A DNA stretch of 64,000 bases from Anisus vortex (taxonomy: Eukaryota; Mollusca; Gastropoda; Planorbidae). The stretch lies in assembly GCA_949126835.1 (NCBI GenBank), contig OX421497.1, positions 30,553,742-30,617,741 of the forward strand, in the 5' to 3' direction. The translations under genes and the position numbers were made by a program. Below the pieces are notes generated by a model. The model ran no database searches, had not been told where the DNA came from, and saw nothing but the letters and a program-made list of their open reading frames with translations. Below, in pieces: positions 35,501 through 44,811 of the stretch; within the stretch, counting starts at the first letter, position 1, and each line of letters opens with the position of its first letter.

Positions 35501-38500
35501 ATGTACTGTATAACTGCGCTACACGCAAAGCTTGTAAAGTAAAGTTAATTTGATCGTGATTTTGTACTTAGTAAATAATTAATACAATGCGAAGACGAAT
35601 TTATTTTTTATTACAAAATCTTAATTTTCAATTATTATCCTTATCCCTACATAGACTGGGCCCCGCGCAATCCGTTTCGCATAGGGCCCCGCAATCGCTA
35701 TAACCGGCCCTGCTTAATAGCATATTTTAAACAGTTCATGAAACATAGGGTTGGCTTTCAGGAGTGGAGGTGTGTGATATTATTATTATACAAGTAAATT
35801 TTAGTAAATAGGGCCTACCATTTTTACATTAAACCATATTCTGCTACTATACAGTACTTATAATAATTAGGTCTCAATACCACAATTTTGCACCTCCCCA
35901 TCCTTCATAAATTGTATTCACTATACAGCCTACAGAAATATTGATCTGGCATTAACGTTATAAAAATCTTTGATATAGAAATAAAATATACTCCCACCCC
36001 ACCTTTACACAACATCTCACACCTCCTTGTAAGATTTCCTACGAACACGCATAATCATGTTCTTTTCTAGGCCTTATCAAAAGTTTATAAGCTTAAAGAT
36101 GGAAAAAGTCTGTTACCACTTTCGTTCTGCTCTGGTCGGGTCGACTATTAGACATGCCACTTGGCACCACAATTAATATGGATGTACAGTTCTCCGAGTA
36201 GAAAGGGATCCTTCCACTGCCATCAACAACGCCCACTGCCAGGGTTTCTGGGCGAGAGACGTAACCATCCGCGTTACAGTTGTCAGAGTACAGTCCCCCA
36301 TTTCCGGTGGCCCAAACAAAGATGGAACCAAGACCACGGCGGCCCTATTAACGAATAGAGGTTGACACTTTATAAACTGCTAGTTGAAACAAAAAAAATA
36401 TAGCACAATCAAAGATACATAGGTATAGCCTACCTTGTCCCTCTAATCCCAACTCTACACCGGTAGGCCTACAGATGTATAATTTAAAAAAAAACACAAA
36501 AAAAAAACAAACGAAGAAATAAAACGAACGTGCTTTCCGGTGTGTAACGTTTTTATGTAGGGGTGGGAGGCACACTAAGATCGTGTCCGAGATTAGCCAT
36601 CCCGCGACACACTAATAAGACTAATGCGCACATTGCTCCCTCCCCTCCGGCAGTGTAATGATTTTCGGACGCGACAGGGACTTTCGTTAGTCCACTCTTA
36701 ATGGGACCGTGTGAACTACATAATATAGCCTACAGAAGACCATTGCACTCCACCATTGGTGGTTGTGCTTTTAAGCAGCCAGTATCTATACTCTATGCAG
36801 CAATGCAAGATAAGTTTATTAATTCGCGACCATTGATGTTCTCAGCCATGTCCCAATCCGTTTCATTGTAAAAAAAATATAATTCTTTTTACATCCTGAT
36901 AATGGTTATAGCATATATATTATCACAAAAACGAAAGTAGGTTGTTTCATTTCTATTAGTTTGTCCCGAAGTTGACAATCCACTAGATTAATAGGCATAT
37001 CTTTGGTTATAGCACTGGATAGCACACGTTAGAATTCATTATCATTTGGATTTGAGCTGCGATTTACTGTCTCTTTAAAAAAAAAAACTACGGTTTTAGA
37101 GTAAAACTGTTCGCTCCTAATCGTTTTTTTTCCCGACAAGTGACATTTATTGACTCTAGCTCACAACCATAATTTATCTTTGGTGCTTTGGTGTTATAGT
37201 TTGAACAAAGCGACTTCACATTTATTATAAATATAATAATAATATAAACTAGGCCTATCATAGGCCTATTAATATATGATAAAAACAATGAATAAGCTTA
37301 GCCATAGTTGTTATTTTTTAGTCTTACATGTGCAACTCCATATTGAAATGCTTGGACAGTTAAATGGCCAGGGCCGGTCATCACTATTCCGTTATCACTG
37401 GGCCCCCACGAGGCACTGTAGATATCAATGTAATCATGGTTGAAGGTGAGAGCTTCTGCCTCCAAACTATCCGTGACAACACCGTCCAGTAAACGTATTC
37501 CTGTTGGACATAGTTAAACTCACTGACCCTTACCAAGACTGTTGCACTCCAAAGGTACATAAACTAAGTGAAGTATGGTATCCTATTCAAACCATGGTAC
37601 ACGGTGTCCCGCTAACACAGCGAAGGTCCCCGGGTGTGAATCTTGGTGAAGGCTAAGATTTATTCCAGGGTCTTGATGTTCCCGAGTCTACCGAGCTCTG
37701 ATGGATACCTGGGGCGAAGTAAAGGCGGATGGGCATTGTGCTGGCTACATAATCCCCTAGCAGGTGGTGGACACGGAAACTTTGGACCCTGCTTTACAGG
37801 CCCTATCAATTGAATTGGTTTGACATGGATTCGTTACTTTTCAAACTATTTACACCGCCATTTATCTACGTCACCCCCCCCCCCCCCACATGACTTCCAA
37901 ATAGATATAAGTAGGCCTATTATAAGTTTGACATGAGTGACCATGGGTTTAGTTATTGTGATGCTGTACCTGCTATGCTGGCTTCGTATGCAACACCAAC
38001 TCCACACACGCTATTGTTTGCAGCAGCAGCCACCTCCCCCGCACAGCGTGTTCCATGGCTACAAGGAGATAACATTTTATTTTTTTGTAGAAAGGTAATT
38101 TATTTTAAAAAATAAAAGTTATACAAATTCTAAAACGAACTCGACAGTACACCTTCTTTCATCCTTCTTCTTCTTCTTCTTCGTTCTCACTTCTTTCATC
38201 CAGTGTTGGACAATATAATATGTAGCTTAATGATAGGCAGCATAAAATATTGTGCTGAAAGAAAACATTTAAGAATGAAGCTTTTATTTTTATAACATGG
38301 TGCACTTTCTATTGATCCAAAAGTACTGTTATACCCATATCCGGCACTCAGACCATTCATTTCAGAAGTGGTAAAAATGTCACACTAATTAAATTGGTTT
38401 AAATAAACTTTTCTCTGCCACCATGAGATTCTACCAGGACACTTTCAAAATTTAATTTCCGAGCGTTTATATATTATATCAATATCAGGGATTTTCACGT

Positions 38501-41500
38501 CAAGGTTTACCCTGTCCTCGAAAACATCTTAAAAACTAAAGGACAGGGAAACCAACAGGTCGGCGTAAAGGGTAAAAAGCTGCCAGATGAACCAATTTGG
38601 TCGAAGTTAAAATATTTCTCCCTGTGTTCTGAGACAATAGATTTAATGCGCATTAGTATAATGTGTGATTTTCATCCTCTTAAAATTTGTAATACTTTTA
38701 AACATAGGCCTATATAACCTAGATCTATGTGTTTGGTGGAATATCGACTAATTATTCCACTAGACTGTTTCATTTAAAAACAGATTCTCGTTTTTAATGT
38801 GAGGGATCATTTCTTATAAGCTCTTTTTGACGTCCCAGAACCTCGGCCTACTAGCCTGGGAGCTCCTAAGGGCATATGCCTAAAGTTCAAGCATGGTCTA
38901 CATAATATAACATAAACAGCATTATGTCATTAAGGCAATGTCCGTCTTTAAAAAAAAAAGAGTTATCTGAAAAGGTTTTTAAATGTAAACCTGTAAATGT
39001 AAAAAGATCATGACAAATATTTCACTTCCAGATGTTTGGTACAACGATATTTTCTTTTGTTTTGAAATTGTGATATCTTAAAACTATGGCGGGTAGACGT
39101 GTGTCGCCTACCTGTTATCAACGTTTGATCTGTTCGGCATTGGGTCCTGTAGGATATCATTTTTATCGTTCAAATCTGTGCTGGCACGAGAATCCTAAAA
39201 CACAAATCAATCATAGAAAGTAGAATGTGTAAAATTTAAAAAAAAAACAACATAAAAGAAGTAACTTTAAACATTAAAAAACTAAATCTAACAAAATGAA
39301 TTTAAACATTACTTGTGAGCAACTGGTAGGTAGGTACGGCACTTTATAGGCCTAATGACTTTAGTCAGTAGGCCTATAACATGCTGAAGGCCTTATGGAC
39401 AAGTCTTAATGAGGCGTGAACTTTTGAACCCGAATGTTCGTGAACTTCCTGTTCTATTTTTAAACTAATAACAAAAAAGCATGCTTTTGCTGGTGTTTGA
39501 CAATCGATTTCAACCTCGACGGCCAGTTCTAGTCTTTTAGAATTATACAAAGGATACAATATTAGTTATGAGGAATCCGTTTTTAACATCAAAAGTGAAC
39601 AGGCGATCATTAATACTCAAGTGTTAGTCGCGTGACGTTAAATTTTTATTTGTTTACAAAATGAATGAGTCAAGAGTTGCGTTTTCTTGGTTATTGAAAA
39701 ACAAAATGCGTAAATTCATAAAAACGAATAACAAAAATTCTTTTGCATTAAGCAATAAGTTTGATATTTTAAAAAGGTGATTTTTCCCTTCTGACTTTCA
39801 CAATACATTATTTTGCTTTGTAAACATCTATTGGAAATGAAATAAATTATAATCCCCAACAAATTTGAGTACAACCAGTAAAGTAGCACACAGACATTGT
39901 TTCGAATAAAATGATCGAATAAGAACGGAAATGTTTTTGCACGTGACCTTTTATGCATGCATACACGTTAAGACTTGTCCATGGGGGGGGGGGGGAATTC
40001 CAGGAGAAGCGTCTTGGAAGATGGGGCATGGTGCGACGTCAGGAAGGGTATACAATTAAGTCCTAAATGTCTAAGTTCAAAGACGACATTGAAGAGAAGT
40101 GTTCGCTCTAGACGGAGGCATCTCAAAGACTCCGAGGCATAATATCCACTCGGCCGGCGCACAAGACTACATTACGGGAATAGGAGGCAGGCCTCAACAA
40201 CTGTGGGGGTCGCACAAATGTCCCTCCATAGAATGGGACGGATGGAGCAAGTGGACCTAAAATGCAACTGTAACTGTCACATAGGCGGCCAACATGGGGC
40301 AAGCCTCGAACAGAGGTGAGAGATATGGTGACTTCCTCAACCGTTGCGCGCACAATATGCATGACTTGCTACCGCTTTTTTAAAACGGGCTCTAGGGAAG
40401 ATATCTCGGATGGTGTCTCACAGGCATCGTCAAGAATGGAAGAAAAAAATAAAGCATACTCCACTGAGCGTCGGAAGAACATATGGACCTAATTGTATGA
40501 TATGTTAGCAAAATTAACTAAAAATAACTTTAATCATGACTTACGTAATTGTTGGCCAGGTCTGGGTGTGAGTAATCGATCCCATCATCCAGTATAGTGA
40601 CTACAACACCTTTTCCGGTGAAACCTTTCTCCCAGACAGGTGCGATGTTTATATCCAGGCTATCGTCTCCTTCGTTGACCTGTATCATCACCAAAGGAAA
40701 CGTTTATTTTTTGATTGGATGAATAGATCTACATATCGCCCTTCAGCATTATAAACGCTCGCACTGATATCCCCTCCCCTACACCGTCCATCCCCAACAT
40801 TTAAAAATGGCAACTCAAATTGAAATTAGAACTTACTAAATACCACATGTCTTTAAATTTAGGATCAGAAAATGACAGGTTGGGGTTCATACGTCTGTCA
40901 CTGACTCTAGAGGTTACGTTGTCCCTTATTGAGGACCTTGGAGGATGTCTTTTGACTCTGTGAAGAATCACTTCCTGTTGGACATGCTGTACCTGTGGGT
41001 AGGAAGAAATAACACTAAACACAAACACTGTCAAATTAATATGTGTCGTATCTAGAAATAATATAGAGCATCTATTAATTGGTAGGTTAATAATTAGGCC
41101 TATACTTTTTAAAATGCTATTAAATGTTCTAAGTAGGCCTATTTATTTCAGAAGTTTAGGGTGAAGTTGCGTATCACTTCAGATATATCTTACAATTGCC
41201 CAAACCATTCCCTTTTTTAACCGTCCACTATATCCCTACCGTGCACTAGTCTATATACTCGCCTTGCACTATTTGCCCCACCCACTTTACACACACACAC
41301 ACACACACACTTTACATGTGTTTCCGTCTTCTTCAACTTCTTGCCTTCCCTACCTACCTCTAACTTACACTATTTGCCCCCCCCCCCTGCTACTTTTTTT
41401 TTTTTGTTTTGTTTTCCACCTTAAAAAATGCCAATGGGCATAATTGGTCTATTAGCTAACATCTCAAACACTTGACTGTCTTAGATTTCATTCCTCTTGC

Positions 41501-44110
41501 GTCAAAGACTGGATCCATTCTTTTAGCCAATTTAGGCAACAAATCTTTTTTAACCGTCCTTTTATTCCAACACACACTCAAGTCAAAATTAGTACCGGTA
41601 GCTTACTCGTATAGCATTCACGCTCAGATTCTTAAATCTCTAGACCGATGGGCTGGTCATTTAGTAAGAATGCCAGAATATAGATTGACAAAGAACTTTC
41701 TTTTTAGCGAGTTGTCCAGTGCTAAAAGAAACCGGCGGCCCGAAAAAAAAAGAGATTTAAAGACGGTCTTAAATCAACACCCATAGAACTAGACGCCGAT
41801 CCATACAGACGAGAAAGACTTTCAGCCGACCGAAGCAAGTGGCAAAATGCTCTATCGTCCGGGACATGATTGGCAGAAAATAAAAACCATTTCCAGGGCT
41901 GAACAAAAACGGTCAAAAAGAAAAGACAAGCAAACCTGCAAGGCGGCGCTGCCAAATCCCGCAGCCACATCGTTTGTGTGTGATACCTGCAAAAAGACTT
42001 TCATGGTCTATATAGAACTAAAAGGCCACCAGAGAAGCCACAAAGCTATTGGGAGACGTGGTCATTCTCGGAAATGAATGACGAACGACAGTACCGGTAG
42101 CTTACTAATGACTCTCAACATTTGAATAAGCATATGGAAATGTAGGCCTAGCCTTATTGCCCGGAATGACCAAGGTCATATAGAGCATACATATAGCATG
42201 GAAGATTTTAATACGTAAACTACTCCTAGTAGTTTTCAATTTCAGTACAAAATTATTGACCAATTTCAAGCACAACTTACCCTGCTATCCTTTTTCAACA
42301 TATTGATCTGATTCGTTGCGCTTCGTTTTGATCTCTTGGGTAGAGCTTGATTTTCAAGTATAAAGGCATCAAGACAAGCAATCTGCAAGTATAAAAGAAA
42401 CGCACAATTATAGATTGATTGTTATAATTTGTTCGTATAATAAATAATTACATGCTGTATGATAATTTTAACAATTATTAGGATAATGTTTCGATCCCAA
42501 GCAAAAATAGCACATTATAGTCTAGGCCAGGGATCGGCAACCTAAGGAACACGTGCCAAACTTAGCACGCAAGGCGATTTTCAATGGCACGCGAGAGACC
42601 TTTATTGATAAAAAAAAACACAACATTTTCCGGTTCTGAATGAGGAAAACTGATTATTGAAGCCGATGTTTCTGAATGACATAGCGGCACATTTCAGTGG
42701 GTTGAACTTGCATTTGCAAGGACCACTGGAATGGATTAGCATTGAAACTGGACATATCTTGCCGTGAAATCAATTTCAAAACATTTAATTACATGTACAT
42801 TCCTATTAAGGCATATATTAAGATAGATTGTTGGGCTTTTTCAGACGTAGGCTACATCGAACCAATCAAGGCAGAGTTTTCTAATCAAAGGCAAGACTTT
42901 CAAATTGATTAATTTTTTCATACCACATCAAGCCTAAATGGTTTGATCGTACTACAACTTTCTTAGATGTATATATATTTTTTTAAGTGGGGGTATATTG
43001 GCGATTTTAAAATGCAAGTTGAATTTTAAACATTAAAAAATGGGCATTCCAATGTGCCCATTTGCGGAAAAAGTCTAGTAGGAAACTGCTTAGGAAAGCC
43101 ATCTGCTATTTTCAATTGCAAGGCATTCGCTCTTTTACTTTCAGCTTTTGGTTCAACTTACACTTGTGAACTACACTTGACCGCTCATTAATTGATACGT
43201 ACTAATTGCATTTAAAAGAGTTTGTACGCTCATCTTCTTTAATTAAACAAAAATATAAGTAATTCTAAAACACATTTATTTGTATTATTAATTTAATAAA
43301 TATAAGAGACTTATTTAATAGCACTGTATTAGCCTATGTAATTCTGTAATTATTTATGTTTAAAATATAAAATCCTTAAATGGACTCACAATTACTGCAT
43401 GTAATGTTTATTTACAACTGTTTAACGTAAATTATTTTAATCCTCTAATAATTAAATCTTGTACTGAATACCATAATGTTGGATTTATATAAAGAAATCA
43501 TAATTAGTCAGTAATATTTGTTATATTACAAAACTTGTTTGGCATCCCTATTGAATCAAATATGGACACTTTTTTTTAAAATTAAAGGGAGATAATTCAC
43601 CCGTTTTATTTACGTCAATATTTCTAATAAGTTTCTTTTTTTTTCTTTTATAAAACAATATTGACTTACAACTTATAGCTTTGAAATGATCAAACGGTGA
43701 AAAAAAAGTATTTGAAAATTATAAAAATATTATATGAATAAAGAATATATATGTATGTTTTCAAACATTATATTTACTACCCAGTTTGTATGATTACTAA
43801 GTATCTATTCTGCTTAACGATACTAACATCATACCGTATATCAATGAAAAACATAGTTGGGATCCAAATATAATGAACATTTATGATGCGTCAAACGGTT
43901 CCGGATACTTAACCAGATCGACGGGTCACTTAGTAATTAAAAATAGGCCGGTGTTAGATCCTCATCTTGACTAACATTTGATAATGTTAAGACAATGAAT
44001 ACCATAAATAATAAATGTGAAAGTTTAGTAATAAATATTGTATTTGATGTAAATGCAAATAAAAAGGGATGATAATCACAATCGATAGATAGATAGATAG
44101 AGAGAGAGAG

Positions 44111-44188
<78 letters not shown>

Positions 44189-44369
44189 TAGGCCTACTAC
44201 TCACCTCAGTCTTAACAATAAAGCCATAGTCCCGAGCAATGTCTTCGGCGATCCTTCTATCGCTGTTCTTGAGTTGAATAGCAAACTGGTTTAGAAAAAC
44301 ATGTTCAGATGTGGCCAAGACCAGAAGGAGTTGAAGAATATTCAATGGTCTATAAAATGTCAGTAGCAT
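29008..44369 (-). CDS. Furin/kexin-family proprotein convertase, 13 coding exons, 775 aa
   Basis: Ca-dependent serine endoprotease family that cuts precursor proteins after paired basic residues in the secretory pathway. Thirteen exons (listed separately) join in phase to 2,328 nt. Order: signal peptide (~1-22); propeptide with internal RSKR (72-75) and final RVKR (101-104); catalytic domain with Asp172, His215, oxyanion Asn316 and Ser415; P domain (~440-658) with an RGD near 544; a 117-residue C-terminal tail with no Cys-rich repeats or membrane segment, ending in an acidic amphipathic stretch. The catalytic C-terminal half and P domain read closest to furin ([22 protein letters not shown]), but the soluble tail is more like PC1/3 or PC4, so I assign only the family. 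Asn316 excludes PC2, which has Asp there. Oddities: Thr285 at a furin S4-pocket Asp position, about 20 extra residues before Ser415, about 40 extra in the last P-domain strand, and one GC-AG intron. All introns inspected carry repeats; none breaks the frame. Confidence 0.93.
29676..29816 (-). CDS. Convertase exon 12 (residues 558-604)
   Basis: Acceptor ATCAAG, donor AG|GTAAAA. Encodes [10 protein letters not shown] and [19 protein letters not shown], the P-domain core. Confidence 0.93.
29951..30106 (-). CDS. Convertase exon 11 (residues 506-557), GC donor
   Basis: Acceptor TTAAG, encodes P-domain strands with [13 protein letters not shown] and [13 protein letters not shown]. The only donor that joins exon 12 in frame with family-standard spacing is AG|GCTAGT, a GC-AG intron. 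Confidence 0.85.
30408..31440 (+). pseudogene. LINE 3' end with RNase H domain (I/Nimb-like), 5'-truncated and frameshifted
   Basis: In intron 10 of the convertase, opposite strand. Visible: RNase H start VYTDGST with the catalytic Asp, then [15 protein letters not shown] with the catalytic Glu, then a frame change near 30,790-30,880, then [17 protein letters not shown] with later catalytic residues, and a Cys/His end [20 protein letters not shown] typical of this LINE group. The RT and endonuclease parts are missing. The 3' end is TGAGAACGAAGAAGAAAAAG, a GAA-type tail. The element cannot move, but the same tail sequence appears as a 25-bp insertion at 38,165. Confidence 0.8.
31726..31929 (+). 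mobile_element. Short non-autonomous hAT-like repeat, copy 2
   Basis: Starts CAGGGGTGTGCAACTTAAGG and ends near CACACTTG. Flanks ATTTAAAC and ATTAAAAT match at 6 of 8 positions, possibly a decayed target duplication. Block order matches the minus-strand copy ending at 9,086. Lies in intron 10 of the convertase. Confidence 0.6.
32042..32263 (-). CDS. Convertase exon 10 (residues 432-505)
   Basis: Acceptor TGATCAG, donor AG|GTGTTT. Encodes [10 protein letters not shown], the end of the catalytic domain and beginning of the P domain ([20 protein letters not shown]). The donor choice gives the same spacing between two conserved cysteines as in human PC1/3. Confidence 0.88.
32493..33240 (-). pseudogene. 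L2/CR1-like LINE, C-terminal RT fragment and 3' UTR
   Basis: In intron 9 of the convertase, same strand. The minus-strand frame at 33,243-32,725 encodes the post-polymerase segment of L2/CR1-type reverse transcriptases: [18 protein letters not shown], then [31 protein letters not shown] and [13 protein letters not shown]. The frame then stops and about 230 bp of 3' UTR ends in a TTA-repeat tail at about 32,495-32,513. This stretch is uninterrupted, so the copy is relatively young, but the catalytic polymerase core is absent. Confidence 0.85.
33323..33486 (-). CDS. Convertase exon 9 (residues 378-431), acceptor flanked by a hAT insertion
   Basis: Encodes the loop before and the region around catalytic Ser415 ([13 protein letters not shown]) and NLLQA. 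Donor AA|GTAAGT, phase 2. The acceptor AG is the last two bases of CTATTAAG, which is the 8-bp target duplication of the hAT element at 33,495-35,712. Exon start is phase 0 and joins exon 8 in frame. Confidence 0.9.
33495..35712 (+). mobile_element. Complete hAT element (2,218 bp) with perfect 8-bp target duplication
   Basis: Ends are CAGGGGCGGTTCTAG (33,495) and, inverted, CAGGGCCGGTTATAG (35,712), with further GGCCCCG-rich subterminal pairs inside. CTTAATAG flanks it on both sides (33,487-33,494 and 35,713-35,720). It fills most of convertase intron 8, in the opposite orientation, and its left end abuts the acceptor of exon 9. The transposase inside is broken, so the copy is not autonomous, but its ends look intact enough to be moved by an active relative. 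Confidence 0.95.
33597..35553 (+). pseudogene. hAT transposase (ZMYM1/DUF4371-like), frameshifted
   Basis: In order: a TTF-type zinc-finger-like start ([11 protein letters not shown]...[10 protein letters not shown], ~33,607-33,690); catalytic-domain pieces with [17 protein letters not shown] (~34,130) carrying the first catalytic Asp and [12 protein letters not shown] (~34,338) carrying the second; and the C-terminal dimerisation motif [19 protein letters not shown] (~35,360). These lie in different frames separated by stops, so no full protein can be made. Family members act as dimers to excise and insert the element. The fossil at 7,416-8,460 belongs to the same broad family. Confidence 0.88.
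36117..36344 (-). CDS. Convertase exon 8 (residues 302-377)
   Basis: Acceptor TTAATAG, donor GTG|GTAACA, phase 0. Encodes [17 protein letters not shown] with oxyanion-hole Asn316, then NADGY with the S1-pocket Asp327. The C-terminal 20 residues have no counterpart in furin. Confidence 0.9.
37328..37500 (-). CDS. Convertase exon 7 (residues 244-301)
   Basis: Acceptor AACAG, donor CAT|GTAAGA, ends in phase 0. Encodes [17 protein letters not shown] and [12 protein letters not shown]. Asp279 and Glu257 match furin pocket acids; Thr285 replaces another. Confidence 0.95.
37597..37815 (+). mobile_element. tRNA-derived SINE, copy C
   Basis: In convertase intron 6. Decayed tRNA head (GTGTGAATCTTGG as the B-box remnant, ~37,636), body with GAGCTCTGATGG and AAAGGCGGATGGGCATTGTG, and a 3' region ending near CCTATCAATTG. 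Opposite orientation to the convertase. Confidence 0.75.
37970..38058 (-). CDS. Convertase exon 6 (residues 214-243)
   Basis: Acceptor TTGTAG, donor G|GTACAG, enters in phase 2 and leaves in phase 1. Encodes [16 protein letters not shown] with catalytic His215, then [12 protein letters not shown]. Confidence 0.95.
38165..38189 (-). mobile_element. 25-bp LINE-tail insertion with 12-bp target duplication
   Basis: The 25 bases read, on the minus strand, TGAGAACGAAGAAGAAG and further GAA units, matching the tail of the LINE at 30,408-31,440. CTTCTTTCATCC flanks it perfectly on both sides (38,153-38,164 and 38,190-38,201). This is what extreme 5' truncation during target-primed reverse transcription would leave. 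It sits in convertase intron 5. Confidence 0.75.
39112..39194 (-). CDS. Convertase exon 5 (residues 187-213)
   Basis: Acceptor TTTTAG, donor AG|GTAGGC, ends in phase 2. Encodes a diverged version of the loop between the catalytic Asp and His; the usual DPDPQPRY-type motif is replaced by LQDPMPN. Confidence 0.85.
39967..40500. other. GC-richer block in convertase intron 4, unclassified
   Basis: A G run (39,984-39,997) opens about 500 bp of noticeably GC-richer DNA with broken open frames on both strands. It may be a decayed RTE-like LINE segment, but I could not match a specific motif. Confidence 0.25.
40545..40679 (-). CDS. Convertase exon 4 (residues 142-186)
   Basis: Acceptor ATACAG, donor TAC|GTAAGT, phase 0. 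Encodes [20 protein letters not shown] with catalytic Asp172, then HPDLANNY. Confidence 0.96.
40837..40992 (-). CDS. Convertase exon 3 (residues 90-141)
   Basis: Acceptor CCACAG, donor TTA|GTAAGT, phase 0. Contains the primary propeptide cleavage site LHRVKR and the conserved [11 protein letters not shown] at the start of the mature enzyme. Confidence 0.93.
41289..41310. repeat. (CA)n microsatellite
   Basis: Eleven CA units in convertase intron 2. Confidence 0.9.
41600..42077 (+). pseudogene. RTE-like LINE C-terminus with C2H2 zinc finger, frameshifted
   Basis: In convertase intron 2, opposite strand. [20 protein letters not shown] with [16 protein letters not shown] matches the post-RT segment of RTE-like pol proteins. 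After frame changes near 41,755-41,860 comes [20 protein letters not shown] and finally a C2H2 finger, [21 protein letters not shown], one residue over a classical spacing length. A frame stop follows at 42,075. It could be mistaken for a small zinc-finger gene, but the upstream segment identifies it as LINE-derived. Confidence 0.65.
42281..42382 (-). CDS. Convertase exon 2 (residues 56-89)
   Basis: Acceptor TTGCAG, donor AGG|GTAAGT, phase 0 on both sides. Encodes the middle of the propeptide, including PKRSKRSA, the secondary cleavage site that inactivates the propeptide in this family. Confidence 0.92.
42527..42625 (+). mobile_element. Probable end of a hAT-like non-autonomous repeat
   Basis: CAGGGATCGGCAACCTAAGG at 42,530 has the form of a hAT MITE or SINE start, and the following 70 bp are GC-richer than the flanks. 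No partner end or target duplication was identified. Confidence 0.35.
42640..44080. other. Convertase intron 1, AT-rich
   Basis: No gene or defined repeat supported. Confidence 0.5.
44083..44188. repeat. (GATA)n microsatellite with a (GA)n interruption
   Basis: About 22 GATA/TAGA units interrupted by an AG run at 44,098-44,112. It ends 16 bases from the donor of convertase exon 1. In transcript sense the intron therefore begins with a short unique stretch and then a long TATC array. Confidence 0.95.
44205..44369 (-). CDS. Convertase exon 1 (residues 1-55)
   Basis: ATG at 44,369 followed by a hydrophobic signal peptide ([11 protein letters not shown]) and the start of the propeptide (NQFAIQL...[11 protein letters not shown]), which matches the family's conserved propeptide opening. 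Donor GAG|GTGAGT, phase 0. A GATA microsatellite ends 17 bases into the intron. Confidence 0.92.
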
Positions 44370-44811
44370 AGTATTTCTTTTTCACCTATGTTACACGGTG
44401 ACACATGAGCATCCTTCTGGTTTAATGGACAGGTATAACAGAGAGCTATATGAAATATGCGTTTGTTCATAAATGACTCAATATTTGGGCATATCGCGAT
44501 GTCCGAATTACAAAAAGGCAGATAAATTTTACATGTCGTCACATCCAGCAAAATATATAACAAAATTAAACATAAAAAAAAACATCTTTATCGGTCACAA
44601 ACATTTGACGTCATATATGAACAGCCCATCGTGCCGCACACAGACTCTTGGTGGTTTGGTATATAACACTGATCTACAGGCCTATATTTCTATATTTAGA
44701 ATTGTGTATACGAAAACACCAAGACTAATTATTGTTGTAGATCTGCATAGCTTTAAAAGGCCGGCCTACATTAGTTTTATAATTTCGAAAATTTAATGAG
44801 GATGAAATTAG

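Noticed and set aside
41847..42077. Small zinc-finger gene
   Set aside because: The finger follows a decayed RTE-like LINE segment in other frames and has no own start, promoter or introns.
29008..44369. Naming the convertase as furin, PC1/3 or PC4
   Set aside because: The catalytic and P domains read furin-like, but the tail lacks Cys-rich and membrane parts; memory-based alignment cannot settle the subfamily. A phylogeny of the catalytic domain would.
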